DNA of 64,000 nucleotides from Steromphala cineraria (GCA_916613615.1 OU744720.1:4505749-4569748); one strand, 5' to 3'. Counted from the first letter of the stretch, positions 10,581-25,500 are shown. Made by a program: numbers and translations. The notes: a model not told the origin generated them from the sequence alone.

Positions 10581-13500
10581 TAAAACGGGTATTATAAAGT
10601 TCTTCCATTTTTTCAATATTTTTATTCACCAATTCCTCTTTTAAAAGTCAGCAGTCTTCACTTGATTCAATGCAACCTGTTATTCACAAGAGCATGTATT
10701 AAACCAAATTGTTCTACCCGCACCATATTAGAGGACAAGAAACTAGATTCTGAACTGCACAGCAAACCACTTGTCACTCAAAATATCACTCTTTAGTTGC
10801 CACAATTCCTTTGTGATCCCCATCCTGCATGAAGAAGCTGTGTTTATCTGTATCACATTGGTTGCAAGAAAGTCGTCTGGGACAGTGTCGTCACGTGACC
10901 CGACCTAACGACAGGGGAGATAATGCAGAATATGAAACGTTCAGCCTGCAAAAAAAAAAAAATTCAATTTTTGTCTATCAGAGCTGTTAGTATGATTTGT
11001 TATAATCTTATCTTAATAATGCAGGTTCTTGAATAGGCATAAATAATAAAAGAAATTAAACTGATCGGCATCTCACTATTCCAATGCCACGTCTTAAAAA
11101 TCCTCGGAGCTAATCATCGGCATGTCCTGATTGTATTATTGATTTCTTTCGTCGTTAGGTAATTCAGTGATTGCGCTGTGGCCCCTCACAAGCTTTAACA
11201 TCTAAAAATGACCATCACATGAGAGCTCTTGAAAAAAAGGATTTTCTTCACCTGTTCGACCTGTTGTCATATGGTTTCTATGTTTAAAATCGCCGAGAAG
11301 TTACATTTGTTACAATGTCATTGTAATTGTTAACCACTGCACCCCCGACAGATATGAAATAGTATGTAAAAATCTGATCTTAATCAAGTCTTTGATGTTA
11401 AAATTCACAAGGATCTTGCAAAGGAGTTTGCTTATCAAGAATCCATGGTCTATAAGTTGTAATGACTCACATGTTCGATAATGATATTTAAGTGATCATT
11501 TACACAAATTTATATAGAAACAATATATTTCGGTATTTGACACTAAAATATTCAAGATTATCAGATGTGTCGACTGCTTACCAGAATGTTATTATTATAT
11601 GCGTGAACGCCTCAATACTCTATAAGCATTGCAAACTTTGTGCAAGCTTTAAGCAATTGCCTTTGCAGATATCAACTTTTTTCAAAGTTTGAAAGGTAGT
11701 TTATGATTTCTTCCGCGGTAGAGTACTTCCTGAATCTGCAATTATCGAAAAAGATATTTCGGTAAATTGCTGTAGAAACTGCTGTTATATTTATTCTTCT
11801 TAATTTTCATTTCATTGTGAATTCTTAAATATTGAATATCAGATGGTTTAACATATTTGGTAACTACGTAAGCTGATATTGGAAGTTTTGTAAGGATGGT
11901 TCGATGACAGGATGTGAACTTTCGAGTAACGTAGCAGTAATTATAAAACGACCCTTAAATAGGTCTTATAATAATCATACTGTACTACTTTTACTTTTAT
12001 ACCTTTATTTTTTTCTTAAAATGAAAAAGTCGTTGAATTACGAGTGCTTGCAACAGTTTATTCTCTAATTTAAGACCAGACAATGATTATTTCACCATAG
12101 GGGCGTTGTGACCTGAGCGTTAAGCATGTAATGGAAACTGTGTAGGTGTTGATAAGTTCATTAGGAACAGATGAGGTAGCAACTCAGTCGGTCATCTTGT
12201 GCCGGCGCCAATGAACATCTTAGTTTGGCTCATTTGGCCCCCTCCTCAAAAGAAGTTAGAATACAGGAGATGTATATATATGTGCATCTCAGAACATGCT
12301 CAATGTTGAAAGTCAATTGAAAAGAAAAATATGTCGAAATAAACGGTTCATGAAAAAATACACATTTAAAAACGTGTCCATTGCCGAGATTTGAATGATT
12401 GTTTTTGATATAATGTCTGTGCACTATTACATAATATATTTTCTGACAGAAAACTAGAATATAAAATATGTTGGTTTTTATTAATAGTTTATCAATATGT
12501 CATTGATGATTTATCTTTTTTTATATATTCAGCGTATGTGATGATAAATTTGAAGTTTAGCAATACTATTTCAAGACATCGAAAGAGATTTTTTGCTCTT
12601 GTTGATAACGGTCTTTTTAACGATTTTCCGACAAAGTAGTATAACTTGTCAAGATACTGATGGCACATTGACATTTAATCTGTGGATTGTATATTTATTG
12701 CTCTCAAGGTGTGTGAATGCAATGATCTGATTGAAGTTTGCACTCGAAATCAATACTTATCATGAACATCTCAGACAGGACGCCAATTGGCTCTATTTTC
12801 CTTCGTTCATTGAACAAATACAGAGGAGTGACACCAGCTGTACTTACAAATCTGAAGGGCGCAAAACCTGTCTATCGTTTAGTGAACTAAGACTAGATTA
12901 TAATGTTAACATTCGAGAATTAGGAAATACCACATGAGCATATGCTTTAATGTGTATCATCCCTCGTCATTAATTTTGACAAAAAATTGCATGACAAAAT
13001 TCTAGTGCATCCAAAAAGGTTGATTGACGCTCTTATCCGCCGAAGAGCATAAATCATGTGGTTTGTAACGGCTGTCATCATCCAGGCATGACCATTAATA
13101 AATCGGCGATATTGCCTTTTCACTGATTGTCGTATTTCTCACAATAAAACGAAGTCATTTAGACAGCTGACCAGGATTTTACATGTAAAAAACTCCAGGA
13201 GAAAACAACGTCTAGCTTGAATGTGATAGTTTTATTAAAGTTCTTGCGGTGTATGTTTCCGATATCATAATGTTTTAGATGACATCAACATTTTTTTTTC
13301 ATGGAAAATGTATCCCCTTTTGTATTGCAAGACTGACGAATGCCGCACTGATCATACAGTAGATTTTTGAAACTCAGTAATTCGTACTAATAAGCAAAGA
13401 TTGAAAAATCCAAACGAAATCAACATCACATGAAATTTGCACTAGGATAGTACAATAGGTTACAACTTTCGGGATCCAGCTGTACACGTATTTCAATAGT

Positions 13501-13652
13501 TGTCCATTATTGTCACGAGCTGAAAACGTACGTCAAAAAGCACACGTGCCAGGTTGAACACAGATATAACCGCCTGATTTACGGAAATTAGTGGTCACAT
13601 TACTATATGTCAATACTTGGTAAAAACATCTGTCTTTAGCATTAATTTCAGC

Positions 13653-13672
13653 TAGGCATAGGCATAGGCATA
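13653..13672. repeat. Short (GGCATA)3 tandem repeat
   Basis: Three perfect copies of a six-base unit plus partial flank. Confidence 0.85.
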
Positions 13673-16600
13673 CATCGAATTTTGTCATTGTCAATAAGTT
13701 CAAGTGATTGTGTTAAAAAATCAGTTCATTTAAGCGCTGTGGAATGTGTTATTCTAATGAGACGTACGCCTGCATATTTTTGAACTTTTTCATTAGAACA
13801 ATGTTTACGTTTTTGGCAAATCACGTTTTGCAAATTGCTTCAATCATTCACTGAAAGTAACATTTGAACACGTCTTGTAAGATATAATTCAAAGCATTTC
13901 TGCTGTTTGCACACCATGTCCCTTATAAATCATAGAGATAAGCGATCTATGGCAGAAGATCATAGTCACCTTCTTCTCCGTTTACAGATAAGGAGACTCC
14001 TTCATGGGATGAAGGAAAGCCTATTTAAGTATACTTTACTTCTTTAATCGGGTGAGAAGCCATCTGACATTACGACAGACATAAAACTTCACACTTCTAC
14101 CAGCGACAGGATCAAACGATAACTGGATACATCAAACATCTTTTATAGACCTTTGAAGGTAGAAATTTCTGAAAGATACTTAATCAAAGCTTTGTTATCT
14201 GGTTCTTAAACTACAACATAATCACTTTGTGTTCAGCTGGAAGCCAGTGAAATTGAATCTTTAAAACATCCCCAACTGTTGGAGCCTTCTCTTTTGAGTT
14301 CCTGAACATCTCAGTTTGACAACTTCATAGGGATCTGTGTCGAGCATACACTCCATGAGTAAAGACATTATGAGCTGTATTTCTGTAAAATTCTGAAGGT
14401 ATATCAGATGGGGTTTTATTTATGAAAAATGTATATCTTGTATATATTTGTTTTTATCTTATTGTTATTTGTTTGAAATTTGATGATGAGATGTCAAATA
14501 ACATGAACAATCGATATCACGAATAAGTGATTGTTGATATTGAATTATTAGTTCTATGAAAATGCATTATCTTGATTTTCGTTTTTATGTCATGTAATTA
14601 ATGGAAATTTAAAAAATCAAAATCACCGCTAGACTTTTTCGTGACTTTTCTAAAAGACTTGCCGTGGCTGCTCTGCATTTTGATATTATCAGTGTCAGTA
14701 ATTTGGCCTCTTTGTAATACCGCCAAAATAACTAGTAATCCATTTACTTGTTGTGGCAACCTTGCATTCGCTATTGATGCTCGTTCATATAAATTCTCCC
14801 ACCCAATATAAAGATAAATGATTTTTCAATATACTTCGTCCAGGATAATGACTAAATCTTGTTATGGACCAGGCGCTTTAGAAGGAAGCTAAATACAGGG
14901 GATAAGCGCCCAGGGTGACTCAAAGGTGTTTAAGGCTTAAGTTGAGACTTGGTTTTTGTGCATAATTAACTTCTTCTCAGTATTTGCCATGTCCGTTAAC
15001 ACAAAGCGTAAAACTTTTCAATTTGATTAGAACGTTGATTATAATCTTTTAATTATTTTTAAGATAACTGTTTTCAATATCTGGACGCTTTTATCTTGAA
15101 AACTAATTTCCTTCCATGTAATCTATGCTTTTTATCCTCGTTATTTCATTTGTAGTGAAACGCAATATTTTTGAAAATTGTTGATAAACGTTTCCAATAA
15201 AAAATAATTCTTGATGGAAAATTATTGACTGTAGTTTATCCATTGATAACAACAAGTTTGAAATGTTCCTTTTATCTGCGGTGATAGCCGCTGAATCGTT
15301 TAATAATGGTATACACGGCGGGCATACCGTTTATCAACAGAACTGCTCTTTTAACATATTTCAGATACAAACGAAAATTGAAAGAGAAGTAGTCATCACA
15401 TGATCCAAGCGACCTCATTCAATATGATCAGCCATGCATGCAAGAGATAAACTTATCGATTGGTTGAGCCTTCTAGTGAGCGAGATCTCGTTCCTCTGAT
15501 ATGTCTCTTCTTCTAAAAGCTCCTCGGCTCTTCAACCTCCTCCTATGACCTCTCCACGACCCATATTTACCAAATACCGATTCTATTCCAAGATACGAAC
15601 TTCTGATATAGACACGGCTCTCGCGGATTGAATTACTGATTAATTTGGCAACAGATTGTGTGATCAATCACCACGTTATACAAGAGAGAAAGTGCTCGAC
15701 TATTACAGTCTTCATTGATTCCACAGGCGGTCATCCTAGCGTCATATCGCCAGACTTGAAGTGAAGGCAAGAGTTCAGCGTGAATAGTAATTTACCAACT
15801 TGTGATGACTTTTTCCGTCACTTATCCTGTTTATTGAAGGCCCTCTATCACTTGACCCATATTTGTAGAGCTTTCAAACTCCAATCAATGGATCAATGTA
15901 ATAATTCTCGAAAAGCTGTATCGTGCCAATATTTGACAGGCATCAAATTCGCTGAATGCAATCCATATATCGTGCCTCTTAAGCAACAATACCCTTAGCA
16001 TTTTTGCTTGTGTGAAGTATCGGAAACGTTTATATGTCTATTTCTAGAAGTCACCCTTCATCTCGGCCATTTCGTTTTCTACAGTTAGTATAGGCGAGGG
16101 TTACAATTATGAGACCATGTCTTAATTGATGAATTATTATTCAAATTAAGATAAATGAAATATGATTTCTTCCTCGATTTGGTGATATGTGAATGACAAG
16201 TTCCCGTTCCTTTGAAGGTGAATTGGCAATAAATAGGACGTCATGTATTCCAAAGTAAAATGTACAATTGTTATTTATGTAAAATATCACATTACCCAAT
16301 TATTTATAAGCTTTAACTCTCTATAGAATCGTCTAAGAAATCACGTGTTCATTAAAATATTCATCTTACGGTGCAAAAGGTTCGGCGTGATCCTTATTGG
16401 AAGAATTTCTCTTAAAACAACCTAATCTGGATGAGAAAAGATTGGGCACATGATTTGTAATTGATCACAGAACCTCTAACCCTGGTCCCGACCCGGCAAC
16501 TAAAGGAGCGCGGGAGAGAAAGCCTAAGCCGACAGGATGGTCCACTCTGAGATGTGATCTGAATTCCCATCGTCGATGAAATTCCGATAAGATCTAAATA

Positions 16601-17847
16601 TGCCCGTCGTCTTAGGTTGCATAGGATCTCGCTCTTCTAGTACCTGCAAATGTCATATATGTGATTTATGATACGATATCAATATGCTAATCTCTTATAT
16701 TGTGTGCAGTATTTGGCTATCAGTGGCATAATATTATTTTGAAAACCATCATTTGTGTTGATCCACATGTAGTAATACAATCGCATGTTTATATGATAAT
16801 CAAACGATCGTAGTTGTCAACAACCCTTTTTTTCTGTAATGTTTGCAGCCTTTTAACGAAATTACTTTTTTTGCTTATCACGGGCATATAGGGTTTGGGT
16901 GAATAGTGCACTAAGATATCTTTACGTTACCATACATTTTCTTTCATAAATGTAAAAAATCATCATAATTCCACTTTTCATGCTCGATTACCAAATGATT
17001 TTATCGTTATCGCTATCTGATTGGAATCATTGGTGGATGAAATATCTTACCATTCCTTGAGGCTAAACACACATCAAACAAGTTACCAAGGCTTAGGGTT
17101 CACATCCTTACGTAAATCTAGTACTTGCCTGTTTCTGACTAACTATATAAACTCACGGGCAAAAGAAACGCTGGTAACATAAATGTCAGGATATTTTATT
17201 CCATGTAAGATAAATGTGAATGAAGCAGAGTGGCAAAGTTTCCTTAGAAGTCAACTCAACTATGTTTGCCTTGTTTGAATCATTTTGTGTTGATGTTTTT
17301 GCATGGCGCCTTAGAAAACGCGTGTCAAAAAATCATCAATTTGCTATCTCCTTAAATAAGTGAGATTGGAGAGCCAAATTGGTCATTTTTTGCATATTTA
17401 TAGACGTTATAACGCGAAGACATATCAATGCAGAAAAGGCGAAGTGGATGTTTTTCATTAACAGTATCTAAAATAAACTTCTGGTATACATTTCCGAAAT
17501 TCAAACTTAATTTCAAAATAATTATTAACAAAAAAGTACCTGAAAACAGCAATGTTAGCACCCCAACAGTGTTTAGACAACCACAGTACAAAACGCTCCA
17601 TGCCATCATGGTTAAAATTATGAACAATAATTCTCCAAATACTGTTTTATCAAACACTTATCGTTATTGTCGATAGTCTAACAATTCTTACAATAATCCC
17701 TGTATGTCGCTTATCTGATTTATTACATTAGAACCTAACCAAAGTATAAATTCAAGAGTTATATTTGTTTAAGTATTTAAACAGATATGAACACTACAAC
17801 TTTGTATAGATTTCGCTGTTTGAGTGGCATCCTAGAAGTTGATGGTA

Positions 17848-17914
17848 TAAGGAAGACAAGTGAAATTCTTCATAAAGAAGTTATTCATCCATAGAATTAC
17901 TCTTGTCTTCCTTT
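17848..17914. repeat. Inverted repeat, about 22-bp arms
   Basis: The arms 17848-17870 and 17893-17914 share AAGGAAGACAAG and its complement, plus AATTCT at the inner ends. The loop is about 22 bases. Could be a remnant of a small foldback element or a chance palindrome. Confidence 0.6.
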
Positions 17915-20900
17915 GTATTGGTCGTTCTACAACAGAAGAATTAGTCCGCTTTGTGTCTGTTAAATGACGAGGACAATTACTCTTTTTGCGACTTCTTATG
18001 ACTTGTTAAGGAGTAAGAATTTAGTCCTTCCTTTCATGATAAAATATGACATAAAAGACAATTTCGTGAAGTTACCAATACATAAAAAATGATTATTTAT
18101 CCGAAAATGTCCATATATAGCTCTTGGTATATCTTTTTCTTCATTAGTAATATTTGCGCCGGCCATCGTGCTCTCAGGATATGTACTAATGTCATTTATG
18201 AGTCATTTAACAAATCCATTTCTTAATTATCCTTTCTTGTTGGTTTTTTATGACACTATTGATAACGGTTTAAGTTTTCTATTCGGTGATTTCTCTGTAC
18301 ATTATGACGTACCCGTCCATAAATCGTGAATTCCTTCCTAATAACAAGCCAATTGAGGAGTAAAGGTAAGATAAGGTATACGATGCCTAGATGTGTCTGT
18401 GTAGTTCATCTTACACACGTATACCTACACGTAAGTATTTATCAAATCGGTTCCCTGTAACGAAGGCAATAAGAGTATCTGCTGTTGCAGCGATAACAAA
18501 CCCCAGTTATCAATTTAAACCCGTATCTCTGTCCACTGATTGGTTACTTCAATACGTTCATCTCATTTCAACAAGAGCACTCGTCCCCTGCTGGATTACA
18601 CGTTTACAAAACACTTAAATCAGCCTCATTTAAACTCAGGAAGGATCTTCAAATCTTGAACGTTGCCAAGAATCATTTTGGACTATCGACTAAAGAGTTG
18701 TGTGGACGAAGGGCTATGTTCTGTTAAGTACTTGATATGGGTTTAGCTTGCTCAACGAGACGTGAATATCTGGAAATCGTTAAGAAACTAGAATCAGGAA
18801 TAGTGTTTTTTTATAAATCTTGAATGCACCGATTTTAAGTAGAGGGATTCCAATTGTAATTTCAAGAAATCCTGCAATAAATATCTTAATCTCTGCAAAC
18901 AAGTTTGTAACAACGAATAAAGACTCAATGGGAAAGTTACACAATCAATATTGAAAGATGTTTTATTCCAGTATTAGTTAATTGATTGTTGATTTCCTAA
19001 GTACCTATGTATCAAGCGCATTTAACTATCTGTATTGCCTGAATCGTTTTCATGAGCAGTTATCTGATACAATGTGTTTTGGAACAACGATACGATTATC
19101 AAATACTATAACAATGCTGTTCAGTATGAATGATCTGAAACAGCCCTTATCGATTTCGAAAACTTCAAAGACTATCCGTGCCTCGTTAGGCTAGGTCGTA
19201 GATAGAATTAAACCATTTTTGAATGACAAACTCTCATCAATCAATGCGTATTTTACCAGATGTCAGTAAGATGAACACTGCCAACAGAACTCATAAAAAA
19301 TAAGTTGATATTTAAACTGCAATAAACCATTGGTAATGCAAATTGTATACCTTTACAAGTTAAATTTATTATGATGTGTTTACAATTAAAAATCCTCCGA
19401 ATGCGGGTCGTCGCTTTAATATCATATATTGTTGAAGAAAGTAAATAGTTTAAATAGGTAGGTTTGTTATTATACGTATACGTAACATTGGCTACAATGA
19501 ATGGCTACATATTGTGTCATCAGAATAATATTTATAAAAATGGAAAGTATGATATTTGCTCTCAAAACGTGCCTCTGATCAATCGGTCCAAGTTAGAGAT
19601 ATTGAAATTCATTACATATTAGGAACTGTTTTGCAATATATTTGAAAACATAGCACTTGGCTTCCATATTTTGCTATATTAAGACCAGTTGATATATTAG
19701 CCATCATTCAGTAACCTGTATAAAAGTGAGGGACGAACTTGTATAAGAAAAATGCCTTTTTCGCTGCCCTGTGTTTGTTTTTCTCTATATCTAAGGTACA
19801 TACATGTTTAATTATCGGTACAACTATTATGGCCACGTTTGTAGAATTCCTCCTGTCGCTCATCTGTTCTGATATAATATATCTTTATCTCTAAGTACCT
19901 TCTCGATTGTAACAAAATGCTACATTTGTACTGTTGTAAGAAAACGCCAATATTATTTTTCTCAGACAGTCTACAGTCGCCTTTAAAGCTTTACACACGC
20001 CAGGCGAACAAGGTAACTGATTATTCCGCCCCGTTAGTGTTAGTAAGCAGTTTGTGCAGACTGTTAAGCTGTATATATGCTACTTACGCATCATTATTGC
20101 CAAGCTGCCTGTGTTCACGCCACTGTCCATTCCTAGATAAACTATTACTATAGTTATGCCGTCGTTCAATTGGTATGAATTTTTGGTTCTCACTATAGAT
20201 TTGTAGTAGCAGTGGTTATCATTATAACATATCAGTTAACCATATGTGGTAGAAGTCATAAATGAACACAGATGTAAGGATTTGAATTGAGGATTACAGT
20301 TAAATCGAACAGGTGTAATAAAGATCAAATCGACAAGTTTAAATGTTGCTGCGTTGATACATATCCATTAGACTCTCTACCTTGCAGTGGAATGTATTGT
20401 TCAGTTCATCATTACATATTCGTCACATCAAGGACATTAATAGTATTAATTAAATGTGATTAGAAATAGCAATTCGCTCTAGGCGGTTCAGGAATATCGG
20501 AACGTTGGTAAGAGTTATGTTTGCAAGTCCCAATATGTAAACTTTACAGGAGATAGCTCTCATATCTATATTTATCTGAAACATTTTTGTTATTTGTATA
20601 TATAAACAAAATAAACGTCATGTTACAGAATGATAGAATAATAGAAACAGTCGATTGGTTATCAGACACTCATGATTAAGAATAAGATATACAAGCTTAT
20701 ACACATGTGGCAATGTTTTCTGAAATAAAACCTTAAATTAACTATTCATGAAGATTTTTTTCCGCGTTTTGCTCGAAGTGCTGTAATTTGGAAGACACAA
20801 TGACATACAGTTGAACCAGTACTTGTTGTACTTGGATTCAATTTCTTTATATAACCAAGCAATAAAACATAAATTGTTTCGAAAACGAACTGTTCCTTTG

Positions 20901-20917
20901 GTGCATTTCCATTATTA

Positions 20918-20975
20918 ATGATTTTAATCATTTTGTATTCATGTGATGTATGTTTTTTTCTGATATTGTTTTCAT
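20918..20975 (+). CDS. Candidate signal-peptide exon for nAChR isoform B
   Basis: Speculative. A short frame from ATG at 20918 gives 19 hydrophobic residues (MILIILYSCDVCFFLILFS) and then one base before a plausible donor, T|GTAAGC. Its phase (1) is what exon B at 22555 requires, and nAChR genes typically have a phase-1 intron after the signal peptide. Joined to B the reading continues as C-R-H-R-R and stays open to the receptor stop, giving 479 residues. Against it: there is no basic residue at the N-terminus, and short hydrophobic frames are common in AT-rich DNA. Another exon further upstream, possibly outside this window, could serve instead. Confidence 0.25.
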
Positions 20976-22320
20976 GTAAGCATTCTTTTCACTTTGCTGA
21001 ACAGCTGTTCCGTGATATAAAAAGAAATGACATCAATTGGTTTCATTCAGAAGAGTTGCTTTCAAAACAAAAAAAAACCTTTCTTCTGCAATGTGTAGGC
21101 AAACGTGTTTTATGACAAGACAAGTGTTTTTCACTTAAATTTTTTTTTGTACCTCATTATCATCCACTTTTTTTAGAATAAAAATTTGATTATATTATGA
21201 AAATAAAATTACGTGTTACAAATCTAATTATTATTTGAAATTATAATTTCAGTAACATTAAGCATCACATTCTAGTTTAACGTATTACTTATGAAAGTGT
21301 TATTATTACGTCATAAACCACAAAATATATACGATCCATCCATTATTTATATTACCTACAGTCCTTTAATGCCAATAGTGCATGAACATCGGAACGCTTA
21401 ATCGTTAATGCATGTAATGTTATGTTAATTACTGCACAAGCCTTCTGTTGGCGTAAGACAGTGTTGAGGACCGCAGGTTAAGCATTACATTCTCGAAGTT
21501 ATTGATGTGCATTTCCTCCCCCTATGCTCATCGGTTTCTCGTGCTGACCTAAGGAATTGATAAGATATGTAGTTAATCATGAATTAAACCGTGTAACCAA
21601 ACCCTTTTTAGAACTATTTAATTAAATGCAACGTTTCAAAGGCAAATAAACCTCTATCAACATCCGCAGAGTATCTTTGAAGAAAATTTATGGCCATTAG
21701 CTGAATTGAATTAAACTATTAGATTTTGATAGAACATATTTAATTAGTGAAAATAAGTCTAATCTGGTTCACATAAATATATGTACCTCATTACCTCCAT
21801 GTTCCTCTCTCAACAGAACCAGTGCACGCTTTCATTACACGACCACTCGATCATAAACGTTAGTTGTGATTAAACGATTAAAATTGGTACCACTTCAAAA
21901 GATTAAAGTAAAAATCTCAAAGAATTCGCTTACTTCTCCTTGAAGGTCCGAAACTTTACCTACCTATGTGAGCTGTCAAGAGATGAGTAGAGATCGAAGT
22001 CGGCTTACTAGTTAGTTGAGACAGAAGCCTGTGCGCATGGCACGGTGAAGCTGAGGAGTAGTACAGCTAGGCTAGGAGCTAGATTCTCTATCACACAGGG
22101 TGTTGTGATCAGCACTATGGGCTGACTGGAATCACCAGCAGTGTTCGACCTCAATGAGGCCCGCAACAGGACATATGCTGTGATTGAGAATAACAACATC
22201 AAATATATCGATCAGAGCAACAAATCGTTCCTTTCGTTTCTTGGACGCATGTTGTGTCAACTGAAGTAGTAACTTGGGGAAAAGTGAAACTTTTACTTCT
22301 ACCGGAAGTGTCGTCTGATT

Positions 22321-22518
22321 ATGCTGTCACCGCGTGTGTTGCACGTGCTGCACGTTTTGATTATATATCCGGTTATTGTGGTTAATATTCCTACGGACGA
22401 GCAGCGACTTTTGGATAAAATCCTCCACGACTATAACACAGCTTCTAGGCCGGTGTATAACGCCTCCCAAAAAGTGACGGTCAAGTTTGGAATCACTTTA
22501 ACACAGATAACTGATATG
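22321..22518 (+). CDS. nAChR N-terminal exon A (coding first exon)
   Basis: Begins at ATG 22321 and encodes 66 residues. A hydrophobic start (LHVLHVLIIYPVIVV) acts as the probable signal peptide. It is followed by the receptor N-terminal helix TDEQRLLDKILHDY, the family's RPV motif and the beta1 strand ending in GITLTQITDM. It ends after a complete codon (phase 0) at a strong donor, GTGAGT at 22519, matching the 45-base exon at 34603, which also starts in phase 0. The frame is closed by TGA at 22285-22287. The only AG between that stop and the ATG (22307-22308) would not give the phase-1 entry used by the family, so I take this as a first exon with its own promoter upstream. Confidence 0.78.
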
Positions 22519-25500
22519 GTGAGTTTGCTTTAATCTTGTTTTCTTTCCAAACAGGTCGTCACAGACGGAAAAAACTGGAGAAACCACATCGAATACCCGA
22601 CGAACAGAAACTTCTCCGGAAACTTCTGGATAAATACGACCCATACGCTCGACCTGTATTCAACGCTTCCAAATCAGTCGTGGTTAAATTTGGGTTGACA
22701 CTTACGCAAATTGCGGATATGGTAAGGCAATCTCAAATATTACTTTTGAAACTGTTTCAAGCCACATATACTTATGTAAGACGTCACATGTACAATCATA
22801 TATATGTGCACATTTAGATTCTGAATATGATGAATACTGCCATTTTCATATTATCAAGTTATTTACAGAAACCAAAACATTCAAACTATTATTCATAAAA
22901 TATTTTTTTCGATACTATGAAATTATGTTTATCTCTAGAAGAGAAAATACCATTTGTTTTCGAACTTTGCAACAACAAAACTTAGTTAGGATTGTTTGCA
23001 ACAGTTGCGTGAATGCTAATATAACGAATAGTCAAATGCTATCTTACAATCAGTATATGACAAAGGAACCATTATAAAATGTATAGTAAAATAATATGAA
23101 ATGTTATTCTCACATAGAAACTTCATTATGTATTCATGCAATCGTCACAGAGCAATTGTATTTTACTTTCTGAATGACATATATCTCTTCTTCATTGTGT
23201 GATTGTATTGTCTACTTTTCCAGATGCAATTCTCTCCTCGGGAATATTTAGAAAAACTATAATATTTCAAACAGCTCTCGGTACCTTCATTGATCCGTTC
23301 ATTTTCACAAGATGCAATTTCAAAAGTTTTGTTATTCTAAAATGACATTATTTTGTTTAGAAAGAATAATCAATAGCGATCCGAAATGTAAATTGCACTG
23401 GCTAGCAAGACTAAGCTTTTGTTCAATTGTATTTTACATATAAATTGACAAGAACTATGCAGTGTGGTTAAAGGAGGATCTATTCTTATAACGCAAGACA
23501 TTACATGATGTACATACTGAGCTTGTAATTCTTAAGTGGAGTGGAAATGTTTAGAATTTAGTGTGCACGGTTGACTTGTTGATTGTATTTTAGTTAATAC
23601 CTTAATATTCAAATGTTTCCATACTAGTTCTACATATTGAACAATAGAAAGATTCTAGCATAATGTTTTCCATGCATGTTTCTTCTGTTGAAACCGATTT
23701 AACGACCACGGTACTTTGTAAAAACTTTACGTACGGAATCTGATCAACGTATTCAACATATTTCAGCTGACTTAAAGGAAAACATTCATAGAGATCTTAA
23801 ACCACTTTGTCTTCACATTAAGTAAGAAGATAGTCAAGGAAGTCTCCCTTTATTGTTAAGGACTAGGATATGTATTTCAGGGCAAAACGATCAAAGCTAC
23901 GTAAATATCTGTTTGGCTTTACTCACAGGATACTAATAAGACAGAAGTGATATTTCTATGCCTCTATGTCCTCATCAATATGTGTAAAGCCAGCATGTCG
24001 GCTTGCATGACGAGCAATCGATGCATTCACTGAAGTGACAACAGATCCATGTGAAGCCGTGTATGACCTTTTCATGTAGGATGTTTAGACATGGTGTTCC
24101 CTTGCAAGCAGCCGACTAGCAAAGAAACCACCATAAATAAAAGATAACTTTCCATGATGGCAGCAGCCAGATAGGTCTTAAAAGAGAATCAAAATAATTC
24201 TCTAGAAACGATTGGGGATTGGCTTAGTTATGATTTATAGATATTGAACGATTTTGTCTAGAGGAAAGCAAGATTTAAATTCTTTAGACATATCTTGAAC
24301 TTTGTACGTTTGAGTGGGTACTAAAAGAAAGATACACACATCTTGAATGTTTGAATGTTCCACAGTTATGTCAATCTATATATGCCGGTTAGGTGCATTG
24401 CTAATGTTAATTGATCGTCTATCCAGACAAAGAAACGAATTTGAATTAGTGTACATCCAGAATATCTTATTTCTTTGCATTGATTATCAATATGCTAGAA
24501 TTTCATGAGGATTAAAACGATGTATAAGTTTCAAAATAACTTTCTCAATTTGAATTATACAAGCTTTTGTTACTGGTGCATTATATGTCATAAAAACATA
24601 AAAGACCATCAGGTCAGGAAGATCTGTTCTGCTTGTAAAGTGTTTTGCATATTATTTAATCCAATTAAAACACACCAAAAAAGCTCATCAGAAAACAAAC
24701 ATAGAATACGTAAAATGAAGGATTAACACTATTTAGAATAAATGTGCTTCACTAAGTAAACGTTCGTCTATAAAACCTATTTCGTAATGAAACATAGTAG
24801 CTAACGCACAAATGGAATATATACATATATTGAATGGCAAATTGTGATATCTTCACGATGTGTTGAATGGCAAATCTTACGAACGAATGCCACCAACAGA
24901 TGTTTGTTTTCGGACTCACGTCCAGTCTGCATGGGCGGTCTGGTATTATATAACTGAAACTTGACCTCGCCAACAGGTCACTCAAGTACCGATGTTGGTG
25001 TAATTAGTGGTCAAACCAGGTGCTAAAGGGAGATAACTCAAATAAGCATGCTTTAGATGAAAGACAAAGTTCAGTTAAGATAGGGAGTTAATGAGAGTGC
25101 GTAGTCCTTGGTCAGAAGTGTATGTTGTAATTTAACTTGCACTAAAATGCCAGGAGGGCAAACCATTTTGAGGTGTGGTTGACGATGAGAGCTTATGCGT
25201 ACATTATGATAGCAAGCATATCGTAATTCTTGGGAAGTAAAAGTAGAAACTTCAAATTTGAGAGTTTGGCAGAGAGTCTGAAAAAAAACTTAATTTAATC
25301 ATTTTAATATAGGTTGAGGCTAAATGGTCCACTGACTATCATTGACAGAGGTTAGGGATCTACTGGTATATTTATATTTGTTCGTTAAACATCTCGCGTA
25401 TTTGAACATGTTTAAAAAAATCCAGCCTTTATGAAAATATTTGCAAAAGTCGAACTTTGCCCTATTTGGTAATAATCTATTGTGAGAGTCCAACCGACAA

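Larger units (their letters stand above)
9593..20917. other. Non-coding DNA, no gene recognised
   Basis: About 11 kb of AT-rich DNA. Open frames are short and show no domain. Stretches at about 15420-15620 and 16470-16630 are richer in GC but hold no convincing exon. If the candidate signal exon at 20918 is right, this is the 5' flank of the receptor gene. Confidence 0.45.

Noticed and set aside
22008..22202. Minus-strand frame with two hydrophobic segments just upstream of exon A
   Set aside because: Antisense to the likely receptor promoter or 5' region, with no further support.
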